Source: Struthidea cinerea
Taxonomy: Eukaryota > Chordata > Aves > Passeriformes > Corcoracidae
Assembly (NCBI GenBank): GCA_013397865.1
Contig: VZTI01004555.1
Span: 130,326-194,325 of the forward strand
Reading direction: 5' to 3'
Length of the DNA: 64,000 nucleotides
The notes under the pieces are model-generated. The model was not told the origin of the DNA. It ran no database searches and saw only the letters and a list, made by a program, of their open reading frames with translations. Every line of letters begins with the position of its first letter. Position 1 is the stretch's first letter. This document shows, in pieces, positions 25,641 through 37,646 of the stretch. The translations under genes and the position numbers were made by a program.

Positions 25641-26585
25641 GAATTATTACTGCACTTCTCACAGGACTGCTTCTTGTATTAAAAATAAAGCAGAATCTGA
25701 ATATAAATGAAGGCATCAGTAAGCACAATTTTGAGGCTGCAGTAGCCAGAGTGTCAGACCAGAATGATGCTGGAACGGTCACTTCTGCCCTTAAGTTTCC
25801 AAACTATGTAATTTTGAGCAGGTGATTCAAAACATAGCAGATTGTTGCACGCATGCAGATGCCATTAAAAACACACTGAAGAAATTACAAGCAATCCCCT
25901 CTCTTCTAGCATTATTATGCAAATAATAAAAACACTTGCCCATCCACTGGGTAAATGTCATATGTATATACACTTTAAAGGATATGGGAAGCCCCTGTCA
26001 CCATAATGCTTAAAACCTTAAAAACTTGATTGCAACTCTTGCTCTTTAGGAAACTGCAAATGTCATGAGAAAGACTGAGCTGCTCTGCACTGGTTGTCAC
26101 CTGGAGATCAATGTGGCCAGAACCAGTGCTCCAAGAACCCACTGCTGTGACTGTGCCCTCATCCAGCAATGTGGCTGCTCCTCCTTTCACAGAGATCTGC
26201 ATGTGTGGATCTGCAGGGGTAATCAATCACTGAAACAGCCCCCAAGTTAATATGCCCACATCTTGCTTAGCTCTGTAATTTTAGGTGAAGAACATAATCA
26301 GCATTGGGTGTGTGAGGGATGGGAATGCAATGGGAACCTGAAAGTTTTTATTTTTCTTTCAATATGCGTCTATAATGTCAGTATTTTAGTCTCAGAGGAT
26401 TTGCCTATCTGACTATAGTTAAGATCGTGATGTTCCCTCACACAGGTCATCAGAATTTTAGCTTTTTTGGGTATCTTTCCTGATCTAAGAACTCACGATG
26501 TATTACTTTACAAGCAAGGGGGGAAAGCAGCAGTTTGAAGCAGACTTCAGTCCCTTAGATCAAAGCCCATGTCTTCTGATGTGTG

Positions 26586-26650
26586 TCTACAGCACCTAAT
26601 GGTGCCTAGTCCAGACTGGGACTTGTGGTTATTATTGTAACAACAAAAGC
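26586..26650 (+). repeat. Tail of a MIR-type ancient SINE (forward)
   Basis: The order 'tacagcacctaatggtgcct', 'agtccagactgggacttgtg' and 'ttattattgtaacaac' matches the tail of the old amniote SINE whose reverse complement is seen at 23,350. Only the last 60 or so bases are recognisable. Confidence 0.5.
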
Positions 26651-29600
26651 GACTGCAGTGGGATATGGCACAGAACTGATACATTTGCTATTTTTGTATG
26701 TTTTATTTAGTGCATTTTCTATGCAAACCAATTTGGTTCCTGTTTATGTACCAAACTCCCCATAGCATGTTTGCCCTTTGTCATGGCTATCATTATTCCT
26801 GGTGAAGAGAACTGTACTGCTCTCACTTTGGAGTTAACAGCATTGACACCCTGCCATCCCAGGGCTGTCCAGCTTTAGCACCCCGGTGACCAGGAATAGA
26901 AGCAGGAATCCAAAGCTCGATCGCCTGTCCAGCCTAGTCCAGGACTTCTAGCAAGCCATGAGGAAGAGCAGCAAGGCCTCATTCAGTGCTGCTTTCCACG
27001 TTACCAGTCCAGCTGACACCCAGTTTTGTAGGAAATTCATCGGAGAAGTACAAACAAACTCATACATCTATTTAGTCTCAAGATGAATTTCTAAAAAGCA
27101 AACCCACAATGTTTTAGCATGACTATATTTATTATTTTTTCCAGAGAGCCTGCTATTGTTTTGCTATTGAGAAATACACCTTCAAACATTGGATTAGTTC
27201 AGTTTTAGAAGCACAACTATGTTTATTACATTTGGGCCTGTGAAAAGTACTTCTAATTTCTATTTTTATTGAGCTAGATTTTTCTCTGAGACCAAAATTG
27301 AGTTGTTAGTTTAAAAACTATTAATGCCTAGACTGAGATACCTGCTCTGTAATTTTAATAAGATGTCATAAAGATTTTTCCTCTGAGTATGTCCGAGTAC
27401 AGCCCACCTTTTAAAAAGGGAGGAACAAATTCACTGTTGGCCCATAGAGGTGCTGTCATTACTTGAAATCATGGAACAGAGCTTGTTCTACTGGGGGTTA
27501 ACTCAGTAATTCCACTTCATCTTACCATGCTAGTCTTTCTTCTTATGCCTGACTGAATAATTTTATCCAAAGCTTCATAATTTAAACATCTAGAAATAAC
27601 TTTAAAAAGTGACACTGAATTAATTGTTACCTATATATGTGTTAAAAATGGATGGGAACAGGAGTGCCTGCTCTTCTGGCGTGGTATCAATACACTGTCT
27701 GGAAATCATCCATTCTTTGCCACTAACTCCCACATTCAATATTTTCGGGTAATGTAATACCAAGGCACAGTTGATGCACCTTATCCTGAAGCACTTAATA
27801 AACTAGAGTTAACAGATGTGAAATCTGAGGAAGTGCTCAGGGAAATCCAGGGACTTCCCTGAAAATTGGGGTTTATAGACTATAATCCCACTGATGATAG
27901 CTGAGTGATAAAACCCACATTGTTTGTATTTATAACAATTCTTGAGTGATTTCATTGTTCTTAAAGAAAAAAAAAGCTGCTTTTGTTCATTGTTGATACA
28001 AAGTCACTCTTGTTGTTGCAGACCAGTCACTTCCTACTTTACCTGGGTATTTTTATCCACAGTACTTTGCTGTGTTTGAGAGATAAGCCCTTTCTCCAGA
28101 CTCTGAATCACACTTCCCCCTTAGATTTGGGGAATGTCAGATCCAGATCAGGATCCAAACTTTCTAGTCTGGGCCTGTCTTTCATCATGGTAAATCAACA
28201 GTCGGCAAATCTAAACATTATGTTCATGTTGAAATCTGGAGGGGTTTTTTTAATTGTACTTCCTTTCTAGCAAACAACAGACGTTTATTTTCTTCTCTTC
28301 AGGACAGAAAACTGTTTACTCTATGATCTTATATTTTAAACTGCCGCTTCATTTGCAGGGGGAAGTCCTAATGACCTTGCTCACCATGCAGCCTGGGAGC
28401 TTATCAAACAGGAGAGGGTTTGTCAGGAAGGCAAGAAAGGTCTCCTGAAATTAGATCTATTACCATAGATCCCCCTGACTGGACAGAAGTGTCTCACAGC
28501 CAGTGAACACCTACACTTACATGCACTCTTTACTTTTAGATGTAACCACGGTCTGAAGGCTCAAAATTAGTTGATAAATGAATTTTCTTCTTGTTTTTGT
28601 TAAGTAAAATACATGTCCTCTGAGCTGACTGCAAGCTTTGCACACTGATGATGAGTTTAAATATATCTTTAAGGACTACCTACATTTTAATACACACAAA
28701 GTATTTTTTAAGTAATGCATGGTAGGTCAAAATGTGATCACAAACCCAGATTTTTCCTTTCCATTACCTACATCTTAGAGAGTTCCCACAGCCATTCCAT
28801 TCTGCCCTGGGTAACTGGGCCAGTACCATGGGGCCTGCTTACTCTGCTAAAGTGCCTGCATGGTACATTTTTAAAACTGTGCTGAAATATGCCCCAGTAA
28901 ACCTAAAGGTGATGCACAGAAAATCCCACGCTGGTGTAGCTGCTCTGCCAGCAGGAACTGCTCTGTACATTGTGGTGGGAAAGGAGGCATTGCTTTTTTT
29001 TCACCTTCCATGAAGAAGACTGAAGCATTTTCTCCTCGGCCTCATTGTTGGCTCCTCTAGCACACCGGTGTACCCAAAATCCAGGAATCCATTTGATGCA
29101 CAGGAACCCTGATGACAAATATGATCAGTCAGACCTAGCTGATCAAAACAGAAGAAGAAAGTGAATTTCAGTAAATGTTTACAATCATCAAAATGATACG
29201 GTAAAAAAAGGCTCTTATTATATCCAATAGGTTTGTAAAGGCAGAGCTATATTCCCCAGCTTTACTGCTGTAAATGCGTTTTATGCACTTTTATGTTGCC
29301 AACAGCGCAAAGCTGTGGGAAGATGTACTGTTTCCTAAATTCCAGCCAGCTTCCGATTGCAGAAATGTGATCATCAGTGATCGTATGTTTCTGAAGAAAT
29401 CCAATCAGTTCTTACAGCCTGGTTAATGTTTATGGCACTGCCAATTTGAGAATAAGCAAAATCCCTTAATGACCGAAGAAGACAAATTTTGATAGTGGAA
29501 GGGCGGAGAAACGTTAATCTGTCATAGGTGTTTCCACAACATTGTTTTTTAGAGCAGAACAGCCCTCAAAAACCTTACCAAAAATATTGCCATGCTGTAA

Positions 29601-29989
29601 GCAATAGCTGAAGCAATTTGTGATGTTTTGAGCCATTCCTGCTGTGAGAGCAGGACGGCCTCAAGTGCAACATCCAGAATCACTACCCCAGCCCCTCCAT
29701 GGGCAATTCCTTAATGCAGCCTGTCTGCTGTGGAAAGGGATATTGGAGTATCTTCCAAGGTACTGTGGTACTTCATTATTTAATCATCTGGTATTTTACA
29801 GGAGTGTAAAGGAAAGCTCTGAGCGCAGAGAAGCAGGACTGGCACCCCATGCTTTTGGGGGAGCTTGCTGGAAGCACCCCAAGAGGTTTAAAGGAACCTG
29901 GCCCTCCCTGGAGTCTGAAATGCTGGGGGCTGCCTGGACCTCTTGCCTGTGGTGGGGTTGGGTGCCTCTTTTTTGGTGTTGCCCTTTGT

Positions 29990-30409
29990 CCAGAGAAGAG
30001 CAACTAATCTGGTGTAGGGTCTGGAGCACGAGTCTTACGAGGAACAGCTGAAGGAGCTGAGGGTGTTTAGCCTGGAAAAAAGGAGGCTCAAGGGGGACCT
30101 TATCACTCTCAAGAAATCCCTGACAGGAGGGCGTAGCCAGGTGGGGTTCAGTCTCGTTTCCCAGGCAATCAGTGACAGGACAAGAGAACATAGCCTGATG
30201 CTGCAGCGGGAAAGGTTTAGGTTGGACATTAGCAAGGAATTCTTCACAGGAAGGGTGATTTGACATTGGAGTCACCGTCCCTGGAGATGTTTAAGGAAAG
30301 ACTGGATGTGGCACTTAGTGCCACAGTCTAGTTGACATGGTGGTGTTCGGTCACAGGTTGGACTCGATGACCTGTCTTTTCCAGCCTAACTGATTCTGTG
30401 ATTCTGTGA
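29990..30409 (+). mobile_element. CR1 LINE 3' fragment (5'-truncated)
   Basis: This is the clearest transposon in the window. In order it has CAGAGAAGAGCAACTAATCT, GGAGCACGAGTCTTACGAGG, 'aggagctgagggtgtttagc', 'ctggaaaaaaggaggctcaa', 'ttaggttggacattagcaag', 'ttcttcacaggaagggtg', 'ccctggagatgtttaagg' and 'ttggactcgatgacctg'. It ends in two copies of ATTCTGTG, the 8-bp repeat diagnostic of CR1 3' termini. It contains the end of the element only, with no intact reverse transcriptase. Its 3' end lies about 20 bp from the AKT1 CpG island, so it forms the island's upstream boundary. CR1 is the dominant LINE of birds, which supports an avian source. Confidence 0.95.
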
Positions 30410-30613
30410 ACTTGTCCATGCTCCAGGCAGTCGGTTCATAGGCCGAGTCAGGAGAGGCCACATCCCTCGCGCGGCACGGCGTCCCCAGCGCCCCGGTCCA
30501 GGGCCGGGACGCTGCCAGGGGAAGGGGGAACACCGGGCCGCCCGGGGCCAGGAAACACCGCCCCCGGGGCCTGGGGCCGGGCCGGCGGGTGGGCGGAGGG
30601 GGCCGGGCTGGCG

Positions 30614-30967
30614 NNNNNNNNNNNNNNNNNNNNNNNNNNNNNNNNNNNNNNNNNNNNNNNNNNNNNNNNNNNNNNNNNNNNNNNNNNNNNNNNNNNNNNN
30701 NNNNNNNNNNNNNNNNNNNNNNNNNNNNNNNNNNNNNNNNNNNNNNNNNNNNNNNNNNNNNNNNNNNNNNNNNNNNNNNNNNNNNNNNNNNNNNNNNNNN
30801 NNNNNNNNNNNNNNNNNNNNNNNNNNNNNNNNNNNNNNNNNNNNNNNNNNNNNNNNNNNNNNNNNNNNNNNNNNNNNNNNNNNNNNNNNNNNNNNNNNNN
30901 NNNNNNNNNNNNNNNNNNNNNNNNNNNNNNNNNNNNNNNNNNNNNNNNNNNNNNNNNNNNNNNNNNN
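30614..30967. other. Assembly gap (354 N) inside the CpG island
   Basis: The run of N is flanked by a GGGCGGAGGGGGCCGGGCTGGCG-type G-rich sequence on the left and a (CGCT)n-like C/T-rich tract on the right. GC-rich tracts like these often fail in sequencing. It probably hides the AKT1 core promoter and the 5' part of exon 1. Frames reported through it have no meaning. Confidence 0.99.
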
Positions 30968-31070
30968 CCGCTCGCTCGCTGGCTCGCTCCCCCCTTCCCT
31001 CCCCTTCCCCTGCCTCCCTCCCCGGCTCCCTTCCCCTGCCGCCGCCGCCTCCTTCCCGGGCTCCAGCCAT
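30968..31070 (+). other. AKT1: AKT1 exon 1 (5' UTR, visible 3' part)
   Basis: This is the inferred untranslated first exon. The 3' boundary is set by the consensus donor in CCAGCCAT|GTAAGTGA, with the intron starting at 31,071. The visible exon is almost all pyrimidine plus CpG, with CGCT repeats next to the gap and a CCGCCGCCGCC run near the end. It contains no complete ATG, because the terminal AT loses its G to the intron, so no upstream reading frame is visible. The 5' end is lost in the N run. The C/T-rich leader could be relevant to translational control, but the cap-site sequence needed to call a TOP motif is missing. Confidence 0.7.
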
Positions 31071-34000
31071 GTAAGTGACCCGCTCCCCGACTGGGAAGGG
31101 CTGGGGGAAGGAAGCGCCGGGGCCGGGGCCTGCTCGGCGCGGCCGCATTGTGCGGGGCCGGGAGGGAAGGGAAAGGACGGGAAAGGGGGCGGCCGCTCTC
31201 CCATCGCCTTCCCCGGGCGGGGGTTGCCCCGCCGGCCCCCGGGCACGGCCGGGCAGGGTTGGGGGGCGAGGAGGGCCGGGCTGCAGGCGGCCCCGGCCGG
31301 TCGGTCCGTACTGCCGGTGGGCCCGGAGGGGACAGGAAGCTGTTGGCTCCCCGGGGATGCAGTGGGTGAGAGGGCGGCGGGGCGGGGGGCTCCCCTCGGG
31401 CCTGCCCCCGCCCCGGCCCCTGTGCAAGCATCCCCCGGAAAAACGGCGCTGGGGGCGGCTGGGGGGTGGTTCGTGATATTTCTGAAACAGCGGCGAACAG
31501 AATAGCCGAGGGCCCCCCATTTTTCCCACCTCCCCCGCCCCCATTTTCTCCCCTTGTCTTCTGCGGCCGCGTTGTTCAGCCCAGCTCCGCTTTGCGGACC
31601 ACTGAGTGTTTGCCGACGGGGGTGTGATTCTCTTCGTGGGCATTTGGCGTGTGTAGGTGGCTGTGCAGCGCTTGTGGACTTGATTTTTTTTTTTTTTTTT
31701 GCAGTCGTGTTTAGCGGAGGTGTAGGGAGCTGCCTGCAGATGCTACCCCCCAGCCCCCCCAGGTGAAATTCTGCAGTTGCCGAAATGTTCTTAGAGACTT
31801 GTAGGACTTGTGTCTGTTTCTTTGTGGAACCCATAATCAAGCATATAAACGTTCTGGTACTTTTAACATATTTTACTGACAGGACGCTACTGATGCAGAT
31901 AGAGCTTGCAGCTTATGGGTGGTATGTCCTCCTTCCCAGCCACCCCTGTGGGAAATATTTAACTGTTTTGCTTTGTTTTCCTACCACATCTATCATGTAA
32001 GAAGCAAATCCATGATTTGCGCTTGTTTGTTTTATTTATATCACAGGAGGGATGTACATTTCAAAATACAGTTATAAAAGGGAGTTACTAACACTTAATG
32101 CTTAAGAATATTTGTTTGCAGGTAAATAAATTTGACATACTGCAGGACTAGTAATTACTTTTATGTAGTAGTTAATTTCATGGTGACAGCCGCAACATTT
32201 GTCTGAGTTAGCAGATTTAAAGACACTGTGGAACTACCTTAGATTTTTTTAAATAGGAGAGTTTGTGTTGTGTGTGGTGTTTATAGAACTGTTTTTGGTG
32301 TGCAGCAGTGGTAAATCAAATTTAAGAATTGATTCAGTGTCCACAAGTCACTTTTAGCTCCAGTATTCACTTACAGTCTTATAAAAATAAGTGATATAAG
32401 TGATTACATTAACAATTAAATAGTTTCACAACTGACTTGATTTCTTTGGGGACAGAACAAAACTTCTGTTACAAATACTTTAAAATGGAATTTGATTAAA
32501 TACATCTCAGGTTGGTACCGAAGTTCCGAGCAGCACAGTTCATAAATTATATGAGCATAAACTGTAAAAGGACTTGTTCTTGTTTGGGAACATAAAGAGA
32601 ATTTCGTCTGGGCTGGAGGTGGGAGTATGAAGAAGTCGCTTTTCTGCCATACTCAGTTTTGAAATAGGTAGCTTAGTTTGTCCTATCAAGCTGTTGTTGT
32701 GTTTGCAGCATGGACAGTTGGATGTCGTAACTGTGGCCCCTCACCTGAACAGCATTAACCTCCTGTCTATTGATCAGCAAAGGCATGAGAGCACAAGTAT
32801 TTCAAATTACTGTTTTGTAAACCCAGATTAGGCTAACAGAATGAAAAAAAGAAAAAAAGGGAGGATGTGGCTGTAGAGATTTGTTTTCCAGTTACCATTT
32901 TCCCCTTAACTTAGTATCTGAGAAACCTTTGTGAACCTTGTGATCAGCTGCGCTTGATGCCATGAAATTCCAGTTTAGATGTGGTGTCATTCGACACATA
33001 GCACATAGTAGCAAATACTGGCGACCACGCCTAAGTCGTGGCCCACAATGCCTTTTTGTGAGGGAAGCTAAGATGGTGGAACAGCCTGGTCCTTCTAAGC
33101 TTCCTTGAAAGCTGTCTGCCCAGATTTGGTAACTGGGTCATGGTGCGAAGCTGCTGCAGGCTCAGAGGGCCTTGAGCACATTGGAATCACTGCTGCTCCC
33201 ATGAAACTCCCAGGGCAGGATTTGCGTAACGCAGGAGATGTACTTCGCTGGTCAAAGCCTGGTGGGAACATCTATCTGTATGCTCCACTTGAAACGTTGG
33301 CTGGAGCCCAACTTTGTTGTGTCTGTGCTGTTTAGGTGCAGTTGGCTATCAGCTGGGAGCTTGCGCTGGGAAGAGAGCGTAAGTTGCTCATGGCATCCGA
33401 TGTAACGGGCCCCAACGCACCACCCTGGCCCAGTCCGGTTCCTGTGTACCTCATGTGCTCTCATGACAGTGTCATGTGGCCACAGTAGGCAAACTTGGGC
33501 TGCTGGATCCTGTTTTGCCTGGTCCTGCTGCTGTGCGTTATGAGAACATGTAAAGATGTGCAGCACATTTGGGCTCAGGGTGTCCTGGGAGAATCAGGAA
33601 TGTGCCACACCAGGGCAGTGGACGTTGGTAACTGGTGGAGTGACAGGGCAAAGTGTTAGCCCAGGGGAATGCTTTGTTGTAATCTGCTTTCTGATCTGGG
33701 CTAACGAGTACAGCCCGGACATAGTCTGACATGCCAGGACTGATGCTGGTGGGTCAGATTCTCCATTTAGTCCCTTGCTTACTCTCCCTCATCAAGACGA
33801 GGTGATTACCATAGGTGCTTCTGCATCCCATAAGCTTAAGTTTCAGCTTCAGCCTTACAGAAGACTTCCTTTTCTTCCTGATCTGCTCTAGGGTGTGAAT
33901 GGAAACAAATATAAAACTTTGTATTGGAAAGAGGACAGGAAGTACAGATTAATATTTCTTATTTCTTAGAGAAAAAAAGAAGGTGAGGATAATGTATAGA

Positions 34001-37000
34001 AGAGAAAGAGAGAAGGAGCTCTAACACGACTCTCCCAAATACGGAAAAGATGGTTCTGCTCCACCTTCTGTTGGATGGTTGGTTTGACTGACTCCTTAAA
34101 GCAGGTTTTGCTGCTGCAGTGCCTAGGGAAGTGAGTTATCTCATTATTTATGAAGAAGTTAATAACTTTTAAGGAATTAATATGTATGCAAAACCAGTGT
34201 CACCATGATACAATGCTGATGTCATGCCATTCATGATTTACAGCACTTCAGCTGCATGAATTCAGTGTTTAAAAAAGTATTACAGAAATGTGTATTGAAA
34301 AACAAGCAAAGAGAAGGCTAAGAGAAAGACCAAGTTGTTTAGCTTTTGACAGTATTCAGTCCTGTGCAGACACAGACTGGAGCAGCCAGGTCATACTTAC
34401 CTCAGATGCCCTCTCTTCACTGGGAACCATTCCTAGATGGCCATAAATGAGGACTGTAATCATTCCTCTTTTTTTTTTTTTTCCTTTTTCCCCTCTAAGG
34501 ATTTTATGGAAAAGGAACTTTTTCTGGTTTGCACATCTTCAGTAGTACATTGACCTATAGTTAACTTGCTCTTCTATTCCGAGAAACTACCCTTGCTTGC
34601 TGCCGCTGTCTTCAGTAATGTCTCTTACTAAAATAGATGTATTAGGCACAGCCTGAATGTGTGTTTTAAAATACACTAGGTTGAGCAGGCTTGCTGCTGT
34701 TGGAGCTGTGTCTATGGACATCTTGTTAGACAGTGAGAAGGGATCCCCAGCTCTTCACATTGCAAATTAAAAATAGCTTAAATTTCTCCATGTGAAGTAA
34801 GTGCTCTGACATGGCTGACTGAAGGACTGAGGTGGGGACCCATGCTGCAGGTTGGTGTCAGGAAATGTTTAATGTTTTCCCACTTTGTTGTGCCATGGCT
34901 TCTTTGCAAAACCCTCCACCCCTTTCACCATCCCTCTTCCCTGAAAGGAGGTGGGCGGGTAAAGACACATCCCTGAGAGTATGGCTGCAGTAGCAAGTGG
35001 GAAATGTTTCTTGGGTAGAAATGGTAGGGAAAAGGCAGTCCAAGCTTTAAAGAGAGTACAAAAAGTAGTTCCTCTGAATTTTGGATTTCTTTGTTGATCT
35101 GGCTTTTTTTGGCTTTGTGGTCATTCAGATTTGGATTGTTAGATGACAGTTTAGGTGATGACAAGCAGGAGGCTGCCAAGTGGTAATCCAGGCAAGTGTT
35201 AACCCAGGAAAACCTGGAGTAAGTTACCTGCAGATTGGAGAATTCTAGTCCTTCATGCTTTTTAATGTTTTTAATAATAGTATTGGCCTTTCTGCAGCCT
35301 AGTTTGTCTTCTAGCTTCCTTTTTTATGTATGATTATTGGAAGGGATATTGATTGCTCAGTGCCTGTAAATGGTTGAATTCAGGATGCAGAGGTAGGATT
35401 GCACAGTCCCTGAACCCTGTATGACACAAAGTTAGAAGTGCTAACTTTCACACCTGGGTGTTGCATTTCCATACTCAAGCTGTGATAATCTTGGGGGTTT
35501 TGTTCAACACTTTGCAGATTGCTCAAGCCTCTAAGTGAGGTGTAGTCTCCTCCTGACATCAGCAAGCAAGTCTAGCTTGCATGGCTATTGTGTATGCATG
35601 CCATTTTGAAAGGAAAAAGCCTGCTATGTTTGTCAGGTTCTATCCTAATTGCTCTGAAGTTAAAGGAGTTTGTTCCAAGGTATCTCTGGCAGCTGTGGAT
35701 TGCTGGTCTCTATTCTGCAGCGTACGGTGTTCTCATATTTATGAAATTAGGAATTATTACATGTCACTTGTTCCAATGTAATTTTTTGTGTGTCTTCCCT
35801 CCCTCAGGCAAACATCTGTTTTGTGGAGCTGATAATTCTGACTAGTGAGATCAGCAGATTTGTAATTTGGAAAAAAAACCCAGATTCACCTTGTTTCTGG
35901 GGAGATCTACAACATAAACTGTTAACTGGAAAGGCTGAGGAACAGTAACAAACAGTGTAGGTTTGTAGGCAGAGTGTCAGGGGAATGACCTCCATTCTCC
36001 ATCCATTTCTGCTGGCAGTAATGGAACTTGTTCAAATTTGAGCTTCGTGCTTTGAACGCTGCCTGTTTCAGATCAGTCTGATGTGTGGTACAAAGCCCTC
36101 TGCCCCTGCTGAGGTTTCAGTTCTAGGCTGGATTCATTTTGACCACCTGTTTTCTTCCATCCAGTGTCGTGTCTTAGTGAGTTATGGGGAATTAGTTGCT
36201 TTTTAATCTAGTTTCTGATGGATGGCTATCACCTGCATGCTCAGAGATAATTGATGCACATGTGCCAAATGCATGCAGAGATGGTATATATTTGTTAGGT
36301 GGGAATGTGATGTCTCCGTGGTTGATGAGAGACTCCAGTAAAAGCCAGCTCTTTGGTGACAGTTTACAAATGCTGCTGGGTTTTGTTTTATTAAACTTCT
36401 TGGTTACTGCTGGGAATTTGTCACCAATTAGGTTTTTTGATCATTTAAGTAATACCAAATTGAATGGCAGCATGGACACTTTGGAGAGCACAGAAGAATT
36501 AAAGAAAAGCAGAGATTATTTGTACCACAAGCAGAAAAATAATCAGATTCAATTTAGAAAAATAATAAAAGCTAATGCATTTGGGAAGAAATTACATTCA
36601 GTGAGGGAGACAAATGCACAGAATGTTTCTGTGGTAGGCAGCCAGGAGCAAGGCACATTTTCAATAAGAAATTACAATCTTGAGCTATTTAGAGAGGGAC
36701 TTTGTCTCATAAAGCAGAGGGGTAGAAATCCCAAGTTGTGCTTGGGTATATTTCATTGTGAGAAAGGCAGCAGCAAACTGCAGTGCAGTTAAAGAAGAGC
36801 AGTAAAATTGATCAGGGTGCTGTAAGGACTGATTTGGGATAACAGAAAGGTATGTGAGCTTATCTATGGTTGTTTGTATACCTCTAGGAGAGGTAAAAGT
36901 TGGAAATATCAAAGGTAAAGAAGACACTTTTTGGGGAGTCAAGGAGATATGAGTGGGACTAAGGGGATGATGCTGAAGGTAGGAAAATGTGAAGCAGAAT

Positions 37001-37630
37001 AGGAATGTTTACTGTCAGAGGTTTATCTCTTAACACATGCAGTGTGCTGGTTAATGGACTATTATCAAACTGTAAAGAAACCTTCCAGGAGATGTTCTGG
37101 AAGTCTTCCTTACCAGGAAACATTGAAAACTGGTTTTTGTGATATTTCAGAATTTTTATTGTTGCAAAGAATGAGGTGGTGTTGCAGAGATGGAGGTCTA
37201 GTTAGGTAAGGTCTTGAATCCACCTGTAATTCAGACAGCATCTGGTAGTGTTGTGAGTCTGCCCATGATCAGCCTACTCAGTGAAGAAGCAGGACTTTAG
37301 CAAGCATGTATTTTGGCACCTCCACCTGCCAAGATAGAAAAACTCCTGTGGAGAGCTAAACCCTTGTTTAAGATTTGTAATAGTAGTAATAATGAAAAAC
37401 GAGAAAAATCCCCAAACAACAACACAGCAACAAAAGCTACTCCCTGTTGCATCCCTTGCTGTACATCTAAGATGTGCTTTGAGATGATGGTGTACTCTTC
37501 TTTTGATCCTTTTAGAAATAGCTGGGAAGGAGGAAAACAGAGGAAAAGCTCTCGTCCCTCTTGTGGAGCCTTCTGCTGGAGTTCAGTAATTTCAACAGAG
37601 TGATCTTTTGCCATAAACTGGTTTTTCAAG
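31071..37630 (+). other. AKT1: AKT1 intron 1
   Basis: The intron is bounded by the donor GTAAGTGA at 31,071 and the best acceptor before the coding exon, the pyrimidine-rich GGTTTTTCAAG ending at 37,630. The first 400 bases are still CpG island. The rest is AT-rich, without recognisable genes. A possible alternative exon (31,705-31,762) and a cryptic acceptor after a long pyrimidine tract (AG at 34,498-34,499) are present. The longest intronic frame (36,196-36,792, 198 codons, from a TTG) has no identifiable domain. Confidence 0.75.
31705..31762 (+). other. Possible alternative 5'-UTR exon of AKT1
   Basis: A very strong acceptor (17 T then GCAG, AG at 31,703-31,704) is followed 58 bases later by a consensus donor CAG|GTGAAA, with the intron restarting at 31,763. 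The segment lies 634 bp inside intron 1, contains no in-frame requirement because it would be non-coding, and carries a single ATG near its 3' end (31,740-31,742). Variant 5'-UTR exons are known in AKT1 of other vertebrates, which makes this plausible. It could equally be a pair of cryptic sites. Confidence 0.3.
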
Positions 37631-37646
37631 AGACATTCCTGCCATT
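37631..37646 (+). other. AKT1: 5'-UTR part of AKT1 exon 2
   Basis: Sixteen bases, AGACATTCCTGCCATT, lie between the inferred acceptor (ending TTTTTCAAG) and the start codon. The start has A at position -3, which is favourable, and A at +4. No in-frame upstream ATG occurs in the visible leader. Confidence 0.7.

Larger units (their letters stand above)
23874..29989. other. Intergenic DNA upstream of the AKT1 island, no gene recognised
   Basis: No coding exon is recognisable. The 163-codon minus-strand frame at 24,264-24,755 carries no identifiable domain. An AT-rich simple repeat (25.6 kb) and a SINE tail (26.6 kb) are listed separately. The segment 27,060-27,640 is AT-rich and non-repetitive. 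Confidence 0.7.
30425..31510 (+). promoter_or_regulatory. AKT1: CpG island promoter of AKT1
   Basis: This is the largest CpG-dense, GC-rich block in the window. It has three NotI octamers GCGGCCGC (31,139-31,146, 31,189-31,196 and 31,563-31,570, the last just beyond the core) and an Sp1-type GGGGGCGG at 31,185-31,192. There is no obvious TATA box, as expected for a housekeeping-type island promoter. It lies 6.6 kb upstream of the AKT1 start codon exon and contains a perfect splice donor at 31,071. The transcription start is probably inside or just beside the assembly gap at 30,614-30,967. Bidirectional activity is possible but no upstream exon was recognised. Confidence 0.85.

Noticed and set aside
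30351..31840. Minus-strand open frames of 327, 430 and 484 codons across the CpG island
   Set aside because: They run through 354 unknown bases and GC-rich DNA poor in stop codons. The translations are proline/arginine/glycine-rich with no domain, and they include CR1 and simple sequence.
34462..34499. Strong acceptor-like pyrimidine tract ending CTCTAAG in AKT1 intron 1
   Set aside because: No credible donor follows within a normal exon length, so no exon can be proposed.
36196..36792. 198-codon plus-strand frame in AKT1 intron 1
   Set aside because: It begins at a TTG, has no recognisable domain and no splice context. A stretch near 36,780-36,830 weakly recalls a degraded CR1-like LINE (a 'gaagagcagtaaaattgatc' block), but the match was too poor to call.
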